This document shows, piece after piece, positions 49,990 through 59,184 of a stretch of 64,000 nt of DNA. Source of the stretch: a virus; the IMG/VR virus record IMGVR_UViG_3300021197_001433, positions 1-64,000 of that record; one strand, given 5' to 3'. The number at the start of each line of letters is the position of its first letter. Positions within the stretch are counted from its first letter, which is position 1. Made by a program: the position numbers and the translations under genes. The notes under the pieces were generated by a model. It had not been told where the DNA came from. It did not search any database and was given only the letters and a program-made list of their open reading frames with translations.

Positions 49990-52572
49990 TTACTTTCCTT
50001 GGTTATCAGCACCAGCATAGATTGCTAGTATCTGTTGTTCCAACTGCTTTTGTGCTTCAGGATTATCGAACATCTGTGCATGTAATGCAGCAATATTTGC
50101 ATCAGATCCAGTTGATGCACGACTTTGAGGTTCACTTTTAAGTGGAACTTGTGAGGATCTTGATCCTGCAGCCCGCTTTGCTGCGGCAGCACCAGTTAGC
50201 ATATTATTTTTTACACTGCTAAAAATGTCAGCACCTCCTGGTATGTTTGTTGTATTTTGTAGTACACCTTCGATCTCAGTAAATCCTTCGCGAACTTTGG
50301 CGACAATCTCTGGACTTGCATTATTACTTGCTGTAAGTTGTGCTAGTATTTGTTCTTTACCATCTGTAAGTTTGATACCACCATTGTTTACTAGTGTTTG
50401 ATAGTCCTCTGCTACAATTGCTTGTTGCACACTTTCCTGTAATCCTGCATTGCCCAAGAACTTGTTTAAACTGTTTGCGCCGCCTTTGCCTGTCCAAACG
50501 TTGGTATCTGTTAATTGGTCATTAAACACTGCTTCTGGACGCACAAAACCTTGTTTTTGTAGTTGTCCCACGTTTACGCCAAACTTTCCAACGCTTTTCG
50601 TTACACTGTCAACAAATGCTGGATTGTTTAAACTTCCTGCTTGTTTTACCACTGCAGCGTTAAGTGCTTGTGTATCAAAACTGTCCAATGCGCCAATACT
50701 AAACCCAGTATTAGTCTGTTGTACTATATCTGTAATTGGAAACTTGGATAATTGTGGACTGCTAAGTATAGACCCAAGTTGATCCTGTGCCTGCGGAAGT
50801 ACTTTATTAAACTCCGCAACTGCTCCTGGCAGTTTGTTTTGAAACTCTGCTACTGCTCCCGGAAGTTGTGCTTGCATTTCGCTTGCCATGCCTGTAATCT
50901 TACCATTAATGTCTTTGGTAAAAGAATTCAAATCAGGACTTACACCACCAAATGCACTTGGATCAACTGGCAAATCACTTACTATACTACCAATATTGCT
51001 TGGAATTAACGATCCGCCTGTGCCACCAAATGCTAATTCATCTGGCAACCCTACATCTCCTACTCCAACTGATTTAATTATGTCTGGACTTATTGCACTA
51101 GTAAGTGCTGGACTAACAATACCATATCCACCTGCAGGCCCACCGCTTGCTCCTGCTAGTCCACCACTAAAAGGTGTACTAGTATTTGTTGTTCCATGCC
51201 CTATAAATGGCTCGTGCATTGTAAGTCTATCAACACTGGTACTAAGCATTTGTTCTTCATCTAGTATAAACTGATTCTGTGCTTCATCATAGGTTGTATC
51301 TTCTTTTTGTCCAGCACTAATTTTTTTTGCTTGTTTTGCTTTTGTCTTTGGACCTTGTAGCAATACTAGACTACCTGCAACACTAATGTTGCCACCTGCG
51401 TTGTAGTAACTTGCACCTCCGCTTGACGCAAATAGTTCACTGTCTGTGTGCAAGTGTAAATTCTTTTTGCCGTTAATACCTAGTTCACCATCACTTTGAA
51501 CAGTAAGTTCTTTTTTGCCTTCCAGTGCAAGTTGTTGTTCACTTACTATTTGTGTGTAGCCTTTGCTGTGAAACTTTATGTTTTCATCAGCATGAAAGTT
51601 AATATTTTTGCTGCGGAAATTTATACTATCCTGTGCATACACATCCATAGTACCTGTATTGCTTAGTTCTATCCAGGTACTGCCTATACTATTGCCAATA
51701 TAGATAACACCCTCAGTGTCGTTAAGCAGAATTTGATGACCAGTACTTGTGCGAAAACGTATTTGATTACTGTTGCCATCAATATCGCCATCGTCCAGCG
51801 TAATGCTGTGTCCTTTACGTCTAGCATAGGGTGCTAGTAATCCCTCAACAATATCTTTACTTGCTGTGTCCGGATTTTTTACTGCTGCAGCATTTGCTGT
51901 GAGAAAATCCTGTCCATTGCCATCTATTCTACGTCCTTTACTGCTAATACCTATAAGTTCACTAGGTGATTCGCGCATGTATCCACTGTTGTTAATACCA
52001 CGCACAGTATCACCAAGCAGTCCTTGTTGACGCAGATAATTCTGTGTAAAGAAATCCACTGGTCTTGGTTGTTTTTTAAAGTTTGTTACTTTTTTACTGC
52101 TTTTGTCTCCTTTGGGATTATCATTAAACTCTCCACCAGGATCGCCGTCCACTGTTAATGTTGCTTCAGGAACAGTTTGTAACATAAATGTGTCAGGTAC
52201 ACATGCAAAATAAAACCCTTCAGCGTTGCGACCTTCTGGAAAGAAACACAGTACTTTTGTACCTAGATCAGGCGGTGGTGTTACAAATCCACTGCTAACT
52301 TTAGTGCTATAATAACTATCTTGAGGACCTTGATTATCTACTCTACTGTAAAAAGGCGTGCAATATCGCACAGTACGCCACTGTGACTTAGTAGCAGGAT
52401 TTGTGCTAAAAGTAGGTATGAACACTTGGATAACACCCATGTGTGCTCCATGTACGTTTGCTTTAACAATGCCTGTAACAATACCACGTTCTTCTCGAAC
52501 ACCAGTTACGTTTGCAGTATTGTATTGAGGATCACCGCCTCGTTTTCCTGTTCTTGTAATATCTGTAGCCAT
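49990..52572 (-). CDS. 5: baseplate hub/spike protein gp5
   Basis: An 860-residue central spike protein. The N-terminal OB-fold part has VNVHGAHMG-like and GTKVLCFFPEGRNAEGFYFACV segments typical of gp5/VgrG. Residues about 260-420 have RFRTSTGHQILLNDTEG and short repeats (INFRSKNINFHADENIKFHS) expected for the beta-helical spike. I see no lysozyme domain like that in T4 gp5. A C-terminal part of about 400 residues rich in Gly, Ala and Gln is extra and of unknown role. It is followed after 7 bases by gp25. Confidence 0.85.
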   Translation of the reverse strand: MATDITRTGKRGGDPQYNTANVTGVREERGIVTGIVKANVHGAHMGVIQVFIPTFSTNPATKSQWRTVRYCTPFYSRVDNQGPQDSYYSTKVSSGFVTPPPDLGTKVLCFFPEGRNAEGFYFACVPDTFMLQTVPEATLTVDGDPGGEFNDNPKGDKSSKKVTNFKKQPRPVDFFTQNYLRQQGLLGDTVRGINNSGYMRESPSELIGISSKGRRIDGNGQDFLTANAAAVKNPDTASKDIVEGLLAPYARRKGHSITLDDGDIDGNSNQIRFRTSTGHQILLNDTEGVIYIGNSIGSTWIELSNTGTMDVYAQDSINFRSKNINFHADENIKFHSKGYTQIVSEQQLALEGKKELTVQSDGELGINGKKNLHLHTDSELFASSGGASYYNAGGNISVAGSLVLLQGPKTKAKQAKKISAGQKEDTTYDEAQNQFILDEEQMLSTSVDRLTMHEPFIGHGTTNTSTPFSGGLAGASGGPAGGYGIVSPALTSAISPDIIKSVGVGDVGLPDELAFGGTGGSLIPSNIGSIVSDLPVDPSAFGGVSPDLNSFTKDINGKITGMASEMQAQLPGAVAEFQNKLPGAVAEFNKVLPQAQDQLGSILSSPQLSKFPITDIVQQTNTGFSIGALDSFDTQALNAAVVKQAGSLNNPAFVDSVTKSVGKFGVNVGQLQKQGFVRPEAVFNDQLTDTNVWTGKGGANSLNKFLGNAGLQESVQQAIVAEDYQTLVNNGGIKLTDGKEQILAQLTASNNASPEIVAKVREGFTEIEGVLQNTTNIPGGADIFSSVKNNMLTGAAAAKRAAGSRSSQVPLKSEPQSRASTGSDANIAALHAQMFDNPEAQKQLEQQILAIYAGADNQGK

Positions 52573-52575
52573 TGA

Positions 52576-55305
52576 TTATACTGTCCCAATATATCTGGTT
52601 GCCCATGCTTCACTTTGGCTTGCTGGGTTATCTTGAATTGTTTCTATACTTTGATCTTCGCCTCTAGCGATTTCTGCTGTTCTTTCATTGTTTACACTAG
52701 GACTTGTATAAGGTGTATCCTCATAGTCAAAAAAGTCTAAACTGCTTGTATCCACTAGCGGATTTACTACTGTTGCGCCACCTGCATCAGTGCTAGGTTT
52801 GTTGCCACTGCGTCTAACACGGTTATTAATCTCAAAGTCACCATCTTCTACTTCATCACTAGCACGGACGGTGGATGTTTGAACTCCTGTTTTTGTTAAA
52901 CCACCTTTACTAGGTTGCAATTTAGCTCTGAATCCTTCAAGTCTTTGTTGGAATACACCGCCACTGAAAGTGCTGTCAACACTTGTAACTTGATATACTC
53001 CACTAAAACTACTGTTACCATATCTACTAGGATTTGCAAGTCCACTTGTTTCATCATAGTCCACTGGTGTTCTAAGATTAACTTGAATATAGGGAGGTGT
53101 CAAGTTATAATTTATAGTTCCGTCAGGCATAAATGGTTCTGTATATTGTTCTCCTTGACGAACTCTATCTTGCCAGTATGCATCGCTAGTGGGAATAAAG
53201 GCAGGATCACCAACAATTTGCAATCCAAGATCAATCATATCAACACCATCACTCATAACACTACTAAACAAGTCCTTTGATCTTGCACGTTTAACATTAT
53301 CCTGGCTGTTTATTGTATTGCCCTCTATACTCTGTGGAAGTTCTTTTACCATAGTACCTCCCAGTGTTTCATCTGCAGTGTTAATACCAAAAGGTTTTCC
53401 TGTGCCTGCAGTCATTACTTGAATGAACGCAGTTCTAAACTTCATATCAAAATCCAATACTTCTGTGTTTGCACCGCTAAAAATGTAATCATATTCTTTG
53501 TGTACACCTATACCTGTAGGTTTACTTTTTTTAGCCCAGGGAAAATCTTCATAATAAATTTTATTTGGTTCCACAGCAAAATTCACAAGATACTTGTATC
53601 TCCCATCTTTATTATCCATGCCGCCGCCAGGACTATCTGCACTTTCAATAATAGGTCTTACTTTAAACCAGTCAATTCCACTACTGTCATTTACATCAGG
53701 ACTTGGATTATCTACAATATTTTTATCCATATAGTCACTGTGTAGTATTACAAGATTAAGCAGTTTTGTAATATCTGTACCTGCGTTTATTTTAAATGTT
53801 TGTGTTTCTTTATCAAGCGTAATGCCCTGTGCAATACCTCTTACATACGCATCAAACTGTTTTTTATCGCCCTTGCTTTTTTCTTTTTCTTTGCCTTCTT
53901 CTGTGGGTGCAGGAGTATTAAGTGCATCATATAGATCAGTTAAATTAAGTTTGGCATTTGCTATATTCGCTGCAATAGTAAACTTGTAAGTATCATGTTT
54001 TTCTGCTGCTGGTGGAATCTCTTTTTCAGTGACTTCATTATTTTTTTCTACTAGTGCTTTGGATGGTTTTGTACGTTTACGTTGATGGTTAGTAAGCACT
54101 TCACCTAGGTTTGCTGATTTTGTTTTTTGTGTAGTTTTTACAACCCTTTCTCGGGTAGTAGTCTCTTGAGCTCTTATTCTCTCTGTAACAGTGGACTTTA
54201 CTGTCTCTTCAACCATAACACCAGCACTAAAAATGTCTCCAACTGTTGTTGCTTTAAGTTCTACGTTAAAGGGTATAATACTCTGTATACTACCCATTGT
54301 ATGATTAGCAAATGGGATTGCCTGACATTTGTATTGAGTGCCGCTGCTAGTGACATCAAAACTCATATCAGTCAATCTAATAGGAATATACTTTGGTGTG
54401 CTAGGTGCCCCCATGGGTTGCCCATTTTCATCATACCCTTTAAATTTTATTTCCAATAGATAAGGAGCATGTATATACTTTTCCCTAGTGCTTGCTAGTA
54501 CACCACCGGCTGCACGTTGTAGTCTTTCCAATAGCGTAACACCACGTGGTTCTGTAATAGTAAAACGTATATCAGTTGCGTTTGTATTGGACTTAAACCT
54601 ACTTGGACCAACAGCAACATTAGAGATTTCTAAATCATCAATAAAGAAATCATTACTAAAGTCTGTACCGCCTCCCTCTGTGCCAACTCCGCCACTACGC
54701 ATAAGCAAATAACTAGCAGGTGGTCTAAGTGCATCCTGTGGAGTTCTAGGTTGACTAAGAAGGTTTACATAACTTTTACTATTCATCAAATAAAGTGCAA
54801 TATTGTATGTGTAACTTGTAAATTTATTAAGTTCATTTGTTATAGGATTAATTTGTATCTTACTTAAATCCTGCGTAAACGGGCCATTGTTTAGTGCCTT
54901 GACGCTGCTACTTTGACCAATTTTTGTTCGTATCCTTGCACTTTCATTTAGACCAATTGGAGGACCTGTGTCACTGCCGTCTGTGGTAGCAAGGAAATTG
55001 GTATATTTTCCATCATCATACTCATCATCCATGCCATAGACTTCTTCGGGTGCTATTGCATTAGTAATACTGCCGAATCCTGCCTCAGCACGATCTGAAG
55101 TCCGGGGGGTTCTGCCTGGGGAAACTTGTATTCTTACTAAATTTCCAGCAGCGTCTTGTATAACGTCAACATCTCCCGGTGCCACTGCAGGCACAGTAAG
55201 TGGTTCTTCTACTGAGATCGTAGGATTCTGTTGAGGAGGCTCATAAAGTGAAAAGTCCTCTGGTGCTGGATTGTTTAACTTGTTTTTATAGTGCGGACTA
55301 GGCAT
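52576..55305 (-). CDS. large baseplate hub-type structural protein
   Basis: A 909-residue protein between gp53 and gp5. Segments such as DIRFTITEPRGVTLLERLQRAA, FEIKFKGYDENG-type strand pairs, and TSSGTQYKCQAIPFANH belong to a virion protein I recall in this position in T4-like cyanophages. Its place next to gp5 suggests the role of the T4 hub protein gp27, but similarity to gp27 cannot be judged by eye. A Lys/Glu-rich linker lies near residues 385-460. AGGAA precedes the ATG. Confidence 0.72.
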   Translation of the reverse strand: MPSPHYKNKLNNPAPEDFSLYEPPQQNPTISVEEPLTVPAVAPGDVDVIQDAAGNLVRIQVSPGRTPRTSDRAEAGFGSITNAIAPEEVYGMDDEYDDGKYTNFLATTDGSDTGPPIGLNESARIRTKIGQSSSVKALNNGPFTQDLSKIQINPITNELNKFTSYTYNIALYLMNSKSYVNLLSQPRTPQDALRPPASYLLMRSGGVGTEGGGTDFSNDFFIDDLEISNVAVGPSRFKSNTNATDIRFTITEPRGVTLLERLQRAAGGVLASTREKYIHAPYLLEIKFKGYDENGQPMGAPSTPKYIPIRLTDMSFDVTSSGTQYKCQAIPFANHTMGSIQSIIPFNVELKATTVGDIFSAGVMVEETVKSTVTERIRAQETTTRERVVKTTQKTKSANLGEVLTNHQRKRTKPSKALVEKNNEVTEKEIPPAAEKHDTYKFTIAANIANAKLNLTDLYDALNTPAPTEEGKEKEKSKGDKKQFDAYVRGIAQGITLDKETQTFKINAGTDITKLLNLVILHSDYMDKNIVDNPSPDVNDSSGIDWFKVRPIIESADSPGGGMDNKDGRYKYLVNFAVEPNKIYYEDFPWAKKSKPTGIGVHKEYDYIFSGANTEVLDFDMKFRTAFIQVMTAGTGKPFGINTADETLGGTMVKELPQSIEGNTINSQDNVKRARSKDLFSSVMSDGVDMIDLGLQIVGDPAFIPTSDAYWQDRVRQGEQYTEPFMPDGTINYNLTPPYIQVNLRTPVDYDETSGLANPSRYGNSSFSGVYQVTSVDSTFSGGVFQQRLEGFRAKLQPSKGGLTKTGVQTSTVRASDEVEDGDFEINNRVRRSGNKPSTDAGGATVVNPLVDTSSLDFFDYEDTPYTSPSVNNERTAEIARGEDQSIETIQDNPASQSEAWATRYIGTV

Positions 55306-55306
55306 A

Positions 55307-55606
55307 TTAGATTCCTAATGCTGTTTCGACTGTATCCTTTTTGGGAATGTAAAACTTCTTTCCTGCACGAAAATCCCAGACAGGATCTTCAAATGCATTT
55401 GGATTACGAGCCATAAACACCCACCATAGATTACTATTGCCATACAAGTCAAAAGCAAGTAGGTCAGGTCTGTTTTGATGCACTAGTGTAAGTGTATGTA
55501 GTACATCGTCTCTGAAAGGAGGAATACGTCGTGGACTAAGCACATCCAAGTAGTAACTGTATTGATTGGTATTAGCATAGGGACTATCACTATTGTATTC
55601 AGCCAT
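55307..55606 (-). CDS. 53: baseplate wedge protein gp53
   Basis: A 99-residue protein with the gp53 core NRPDLLAFDLYGNSNLWWVF followed by N-FEDPVWDF-AGKKFYIP, a LysM-like arrangement found in the wedge protein of T4-like phages. T4 gp53 is about twice as long; short forms are usual in marine T4-likes. GGAGG stands before the start. The stop/start overlaps with the gp48/54-like gene by one base. Confidence 0.85.
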   Translation of the reverse strand: MAEYNSDSPYANTNQYSYYLDVLSPRRIPPFRDDVLHTLTLVHQNRPDLLAFDLYGNSNLWWVFMARNPNAFEDPVWDFRAGKKFYIPKKDTVETALGI

Positions 55607-56448
55607 TAAATAAATCCTCCACCTTTGCCTGGATTACCAATTAGTCCGCCTTTGCTAAACTTATCCAAACTAAAGTTTCCAATTTGATTTTTACTGTAGA
55701 TAGGCAATAGACTAATTGTCATATTCATATAACTTGGTATCATAGTTTTAGTTGCAGTATCAGGACTGCTTGCAAGAGGAACTTCAATATAGTCTCTGTC
55801 TGCTGGCATAATTTCTGTAAAGTTTGTAATTACAACAGGTATACTGTTGTAGTTAAACGGACCATATCCACTTAGTCTTAGAACTGGTGGCGGTGTGCCT
55901 CGTAACTGATCTGCTCCGTAGAACATTTTATAGGCACTGCGGAAAAAATGTAGTACAGCGAAAACATAACGTGCTTCATCTGCGTTAGTTGCTGTAAAAT
56001 ATCCATCAATATTAATTGTATCCACGCTACTAGCATTGTAACTGTGTTGAATATAGTTACTGTGTGTTGGATGCGCTCCTGCGTATTGCGCACTGTGACT
56101 AACACTTACTGTGGGTGTATAGGGAAAAAGCACGCCATCTGTGTCAAGCAGTGGCTCCAGCAATTTATTTTTTGCGTCTTTATACAAGTAATTTCCACTA
56201 CTAGGACTCATACTAAGTCTAACACGGATATCACCGTCTCTGAACACAGTAGCAGCAACATCACTAAATCCAGGAATGTTCTCACCTGCAAAATTTAATC
56301 CTGCTTGGATAAGTCTATTACCACTGCTATCTAGTAGATTGCGACCAATTTTACTAAGTGGATCATTACCTGGAAGAGCCCTTCCACTAGCATCACTTAC
56401 AAATTGCTGTGCTTTTCGCTTAAAGATACTACCTAAATTAAACGCCAT
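55606..56448 (-). CDS. tail tube cap/initiator, gp48 or gp54-like
   Basis: A 280-residue protein that is the first gene of the leftward late run. The N-terminal MAFNLGSIFKRKAQQFV and the central strands PTVSVSHSAQYAGAHPTHSNY and IDGYFTATNADEARYVFAVLHFFRSAYKMFYG match the baseplate tail-tube family (gp48/gp54), which starts tube polymerisation on the hub. I cannot separate gp48 from gp54 by eye. TATAAATA lies 34 bases upstream. Confidence 0.75.
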   Translation of the reverse strand: MAFNLGSIFKRKAQQFVSDASGRALPGNDPLSKIGRNLLDSSGNRLIQAGLNFAGENIPGFSDVAATVFRDGDIRVRLSMSPSSGNYLYKDAKNKLLEPLLDTDGVLFPYTPTVSVSHSAQYAGAHPTHSNYIQHSYNASSVDTINIDGYFTATNADEARYVFAVLHFFRSAYKMFYGADQLRGTPPPVLRLSGYGPFNYNSIPVVITNFTEIMPADRDYIEVPLASSPDTATKTMIPSYMNMTISLLPIYSKNQIGNFSLDKFSKGGLIGNPGKGGGFI

Positions 56449-56471
56449 TTATCAAATCCTTGTTTTTTTAC

Positions 56472-56500
56472 TTGATAAGTATATTTATAGGCTGTATAAT
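56472..56500 (+). promoter_or_regulatory. sigma70-type promoter of gp55
   Basis: TTGATA (56472-56477), 17 bp and TATAAT (56495-56500); predicted start about 56507, leaving a 21-base leader with AAGGA before the ATG at 56528. The late promoter of the divergent gene lies inside the spacer. Confidence 0.7.
56482..56489 (-). promoter_or_regulatory. T4-like late promoter (TATAAATA)
   Basis: A perfect T4 late -10 octamer on the minus strand, 34 bases upstream of the gp48/54-like ATG at 56448, lying within the spacer of the oppositely directed gp55 promoter. Confidence 0.7.
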
Positions 56501-56527
56501 ATACGCATATAAAAGGAATCACATTAA

Positions 56528-57340
56528 ATGATCAAAAGGAAAAAATATCTCAACAACCGAGATTTGTTGAAAGAAATCCACCTAAGTAAAAATACATATA
56601 GTAGTTTTGTTAATGAAAATGATGATGTTTATGACATTATCTTACCCAACGTAGAAAAAATTAACATTCGCACTATTGCACAAGCAAAACGTAATCAAGC
56701 AGATAGATTACAAAAGAAAGCATATGAAGCAGCTCGTGCAGAAGGACAAAAAGTAAAGCAAGCAGACTTTGCTGTTGATTGGAAAAAAATTGACAAGAAG
56801 GATGTTGTTTTTCGCATTATGACGCATGACCATATTCCACTGCATCCAGGTCGCAAAAAGTCACCAAAGACTGTGGCAGACCATCATGTACAGTGTAACT
56901 TCCCTCCTTTTCAACACTTTAGACTGGACGACAGTGATGTTGCAGTTTGTGTTGGTAAAAGTCACTGGGACGGCGGACTAGAAAACGGAAACTTCAGTAA
57001 AACACATGGCAAGACTACTAACAAACTTGCCCGTATGTATATGAAATTATGCGAACGTTATGGCACTAGAAGTAACTGGCGTGGATACACATACAATGAT
57101 GAGATGCGTAGTCAAGCATTGTTGCAACTTGCACAGATTGGCTTACAGTTTGATGAAAGCAAAAGTGAGAATCCATTTGCATACTACACTGCAGCAATTA
57201 CAAACAGTTTTACAAGAGTGCTAAACTTGGAAAAGAAAAATCAGAGCATCCGTGATGATATTCTCGAAAGTGCTGGACTAAATCCTAGTTACACAAGACA
57301 AACTGAAAACGAACTAGCAAAGAGTTCTGATCCTATCTAA
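56528..57340 (+). CDS. 55: late-transcription sigma factor gp55
   Basis: A 270-residue gp55-type sigma. The diagnostic part is near the C-terminus: NDEMRSQALLQLAQIGLQFD and FAYYTAAITNSFTRVLNLEK, equivalent to sigma region 2, which recognises the late -10 octamer with host core polymerase. T4 gp55 has 185 residues; here the extra length is an N-terminal half with a basic helix (about 55-85) and a segment resembling the phage-specific gp55 N-terminus. It is expected to read the GATAAATA/TATAAATA elements in this window. Its start has a Shine-Dalgarno (AAGGA). Confidence 0.85.
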   Translation: MIKRKKYLNNRDLLKEIHLSKNTYSSFVNENDDVYDIILPNVEKINIRTIAQAKRNQADRLQKKAYEAARAEGQKVKQADFAVDWKKIDKKDVVFRIMTHDHIPLHPGRKKSPKTVADHHVQCNFPPFQHFRLDDSDVAVCVGKSHWDGGLENGNFSKTHGKTTNKLARMYMKLCERYGTRSNWRGYTYNDEMRSQALLQLAQIGLQFDESKSENPFAYYTAAITNSFTRVLNLEKKNQSIRDDILESAGLNPSYTRQTENELAKSSDPI

Positions 57341-58143
57341 TGAAAAATAAAAAACTGTTATCAATTGGTTGTAGTTTTACAGCACACAGTGGATTCGATC
57401 AGAACATACACAAGCATTGGTTGTCACAATTTTCCAAAAATAACAATTTTGAAACGACAAACCTAGGACTACCAGGTTGCTCAAATGCTGAAATTTTTTT
57501 CCGCACAGTAGAAGCGATTTCTAAATGTGCAGATTATGATTTTGTCACAGTACAATGGACAAGTTTACATCGCTTGTGGGTATACCATAACGATAAAAAC
57601 ATTGATGACTATACAATGGTTAACGGAACAGGTATAGGAGGTCTACATAGTGATAGTGATCATGTAAAAACGTATCAAAAAATACACCATGGTTATTTTG
57701 GCAACCAGTATGTAGCACTAAAGCAATGGCTTCTATACACCATTGCACTTGAAGTTTTTTTAAGATCTCGAGGCTTAAAGTTTGTTTTTATTCTTGGTGC
57801 TCAAAACTATCTTGATACTATACCAAAAATATCCTATAATAAAGACACTGGCTTTGAAAACACTGTTCTTAAAATAGTTGATGACATCGCAACATATTTT
57901 GATGATATGTTTGATACAAAAAATAACGCTGATGACTTGATAATAGAAAAACTGTCAGATATACAAAATCTAATAAAACAAAGTCAGTGTCTTACATGGC
58001 TAAATTTTGACTCAAAACCATTTACTAAATTAGGACCAGATGACGATCGTGCAGATGACAACTCACATCCAGGACCTATAGCAAATAAAAACTTGTGCAA
58101 ACAACTTACAGATTACTATGCAAAACTTGACAACAATAGTTAA
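57340..58143 (+). CDS. SGNH/GDSL-like hydrolase family protein
   Basis: A 267-residue protein with the block layout of SGNH hydrolases: block I LSIGCSFT (nucleophile S12), block II GLPGCSNAEIF (Gly/Asn), and block V DDNSHPGPIANK near the end with a DxxHPG-type Asp-His pair. Such enzymes are esterases or acetyl-transferring/removing enzymes for sugars and lipids. The TAATG overlap shows it is translationally coupled to gp55. A role in deacylating a host surface glycan, or a link to the glycan genes, is possible; its place among transcription and recombination genes is odd. Confidence 0.72.
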   Translation: MKNKKLLSIGCSFTAHSGFDQNIHKHWLSQFSKNNNFETTNLGLPGCSNAEIFFRTVEAISKCADYDFVTVQWTSLHRLWVYHNDKNIDDYTMVNGTGIGGLHSDSDHVKTYQKIHHGYFGNQYVALKQWLLYTIALEVFLRSRGLKFVFILGAQNYLDTIPKISYNKDTGFENTVLKIVDDIATYFDDMFDTKNNADDLIIEKLSDIQNLIKQSQCLTWLNFDSKPFTKLGPDDDRADDNSHPGPIANKNLCKQLTDYYAKLDNNS

Positions 58144-58155
58144 AGGCACTATACT
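58127..58155 (+). promoter_or_regulatory. sigma70-type promoter, leaderless type, for gp47
   Basis: TTGACA (58127-58132), 17 bp and TATACT (58150-58155). Six bases separate the -10 element from the ATG, so the usual +1 falls on the A at 58162. No Shine-Dalgarno is well placed. Confidence 0.65.
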
Positions 58156-58161
58156 TAACAC

Positions 58162-59172
58162 ATGAGTTTGTTCAAACGGGCCGCCGTATTCACGGATATT
58201 CACTTTGGCAACAAGAGCAATAGCCAAACGTTTAACCGCGACTGTCTCGATTTTGTAACTTGGTTTTGTAAAGAAGCCAAGTCACAGGGTGCAGACACTT
58301 GTATCTTTATGGGAGACTGGCATCATCAACGTGCGAGTATCAACGTTGCTACACTGAACTACAGTATAGAAGCACTGGAGTTATTAAACACAACATTTGA
58401 TACTATACATTTTATACCAGGCAACCATGATGAATACTACAGAGACAAACGTGACTATAACAGCATCGCGTTTATTAAGAAATTTGAGAACATACAATTT
58501 TACAATGATATTACCACAGTTGATGGTGTAGCATTTATACCCTGGCTAGTTGGTGATGAACACAAGCAGATGCAGAAAATAACTGCTGACTATGTAATTG
58601 GTCACTTTGAACTGCCTCATTTTTATATGAACGCTATGGTACAGATGCCCGATCACGGTGAACTAAGTGCAAATGACTTTGGTCGTTGCGGTACTGTGTT
58701 TACAGGACATTTTCATAAAAGGCAAGAACGTGAGAATGTTGTGTACACAGGCAACGCATTTCCTCACAACTACAGCGACGCTGGTGATGATGATCGCGGT
58801 CTAATGATACTGGACTGGGATGGAACAAGACAGTTTATTGCCTGGCCCGATCAACCCAAGTATCGTGTACTAAAAATTAGTGATCTACTGGAAGGCCCAG
58901 AAAAGTATTTGAGTCCCAAGACTTATGCTCGTGTACACTTGGATGTGGACATCAGTTATGAAGAAGCAAACTTTATTAAAGAAACCTTTATGCAAGAATA
59001 TGGATTGCGTGAAATGAGTTTGATCCCTCTTAAAGTTGAGGACATGGACATGCAAATCTCAGGTGAGATTAACTTTGAAAGCGTGGACACTATTGTTACT
59101 AGTCAATTGCAACAGATTGATAGCGAACAATATGATACTAATCTAATGTTAGACATTTATAGGAACTTGTAG
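58162..59172 (+). CDS. 47: recombination endonuclease subunit gp47 (Mre11-like)
   Basis: A 336-residue metallophosphatase-fold nuclease. Metal-binding motifs appear in order: D12-x-H14 (FTDIHFGN), GDWHH, GNHDE, a GHFE element and TGHFHKR. Together with gp46 it forms the SbcCD/Mre11-Rad50-like complex that resects DNA ends for phage recombination-dependent replication and degrades host DNA. Length agrees with T4 gp47 (339). A consensus-like promoter ends 6 bases before the ATG. Confidence 0.93.
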   Translation: MSLFKRAAVFTDIHFGNKSNSQTFNRDCLDFVTWFCKEAKSQGADTCIFMGDWHHQRASINVATLNYSIEALELLNTTFDTIHFIPGNHDEYYRDKRDYNSIAFIKKFENIQFYNDITTVDGVAFIPWLVGDEHKQMQKITADYVIGHFELPHFYMNAMVQMPDHGELSANDFGRCGTVFTGHFHKRQERENVVYTGNAFPHNYSDAGDDDRGLMILDWDGTRQFIAWPDQPKYRVLKISDLLEGPEKYLSPKTYARVHLDVDISYEEANFIKETFMQEYGLREMSLIPLKVEDMDMQISGEINFESVDTIVTSQLQQIDSEQYDTNLMLDIYRNL

Positions 59173-59178
59173 TATAAT
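59150..59178 (+). promoter_or_regulatory. sigma70-type promoter, leaderless type, for gp46
   Basis: TAGACA (59150-59155), 17 bp and TATAAT (59173-59178), then AAACAC and the ATG at 59185. The predicted +1 is the A of the ATG. The -10-to-ATG string closely resembles that of gp47. Confidence 0.6.
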
Positions 59179-59184
59179 AAACAC

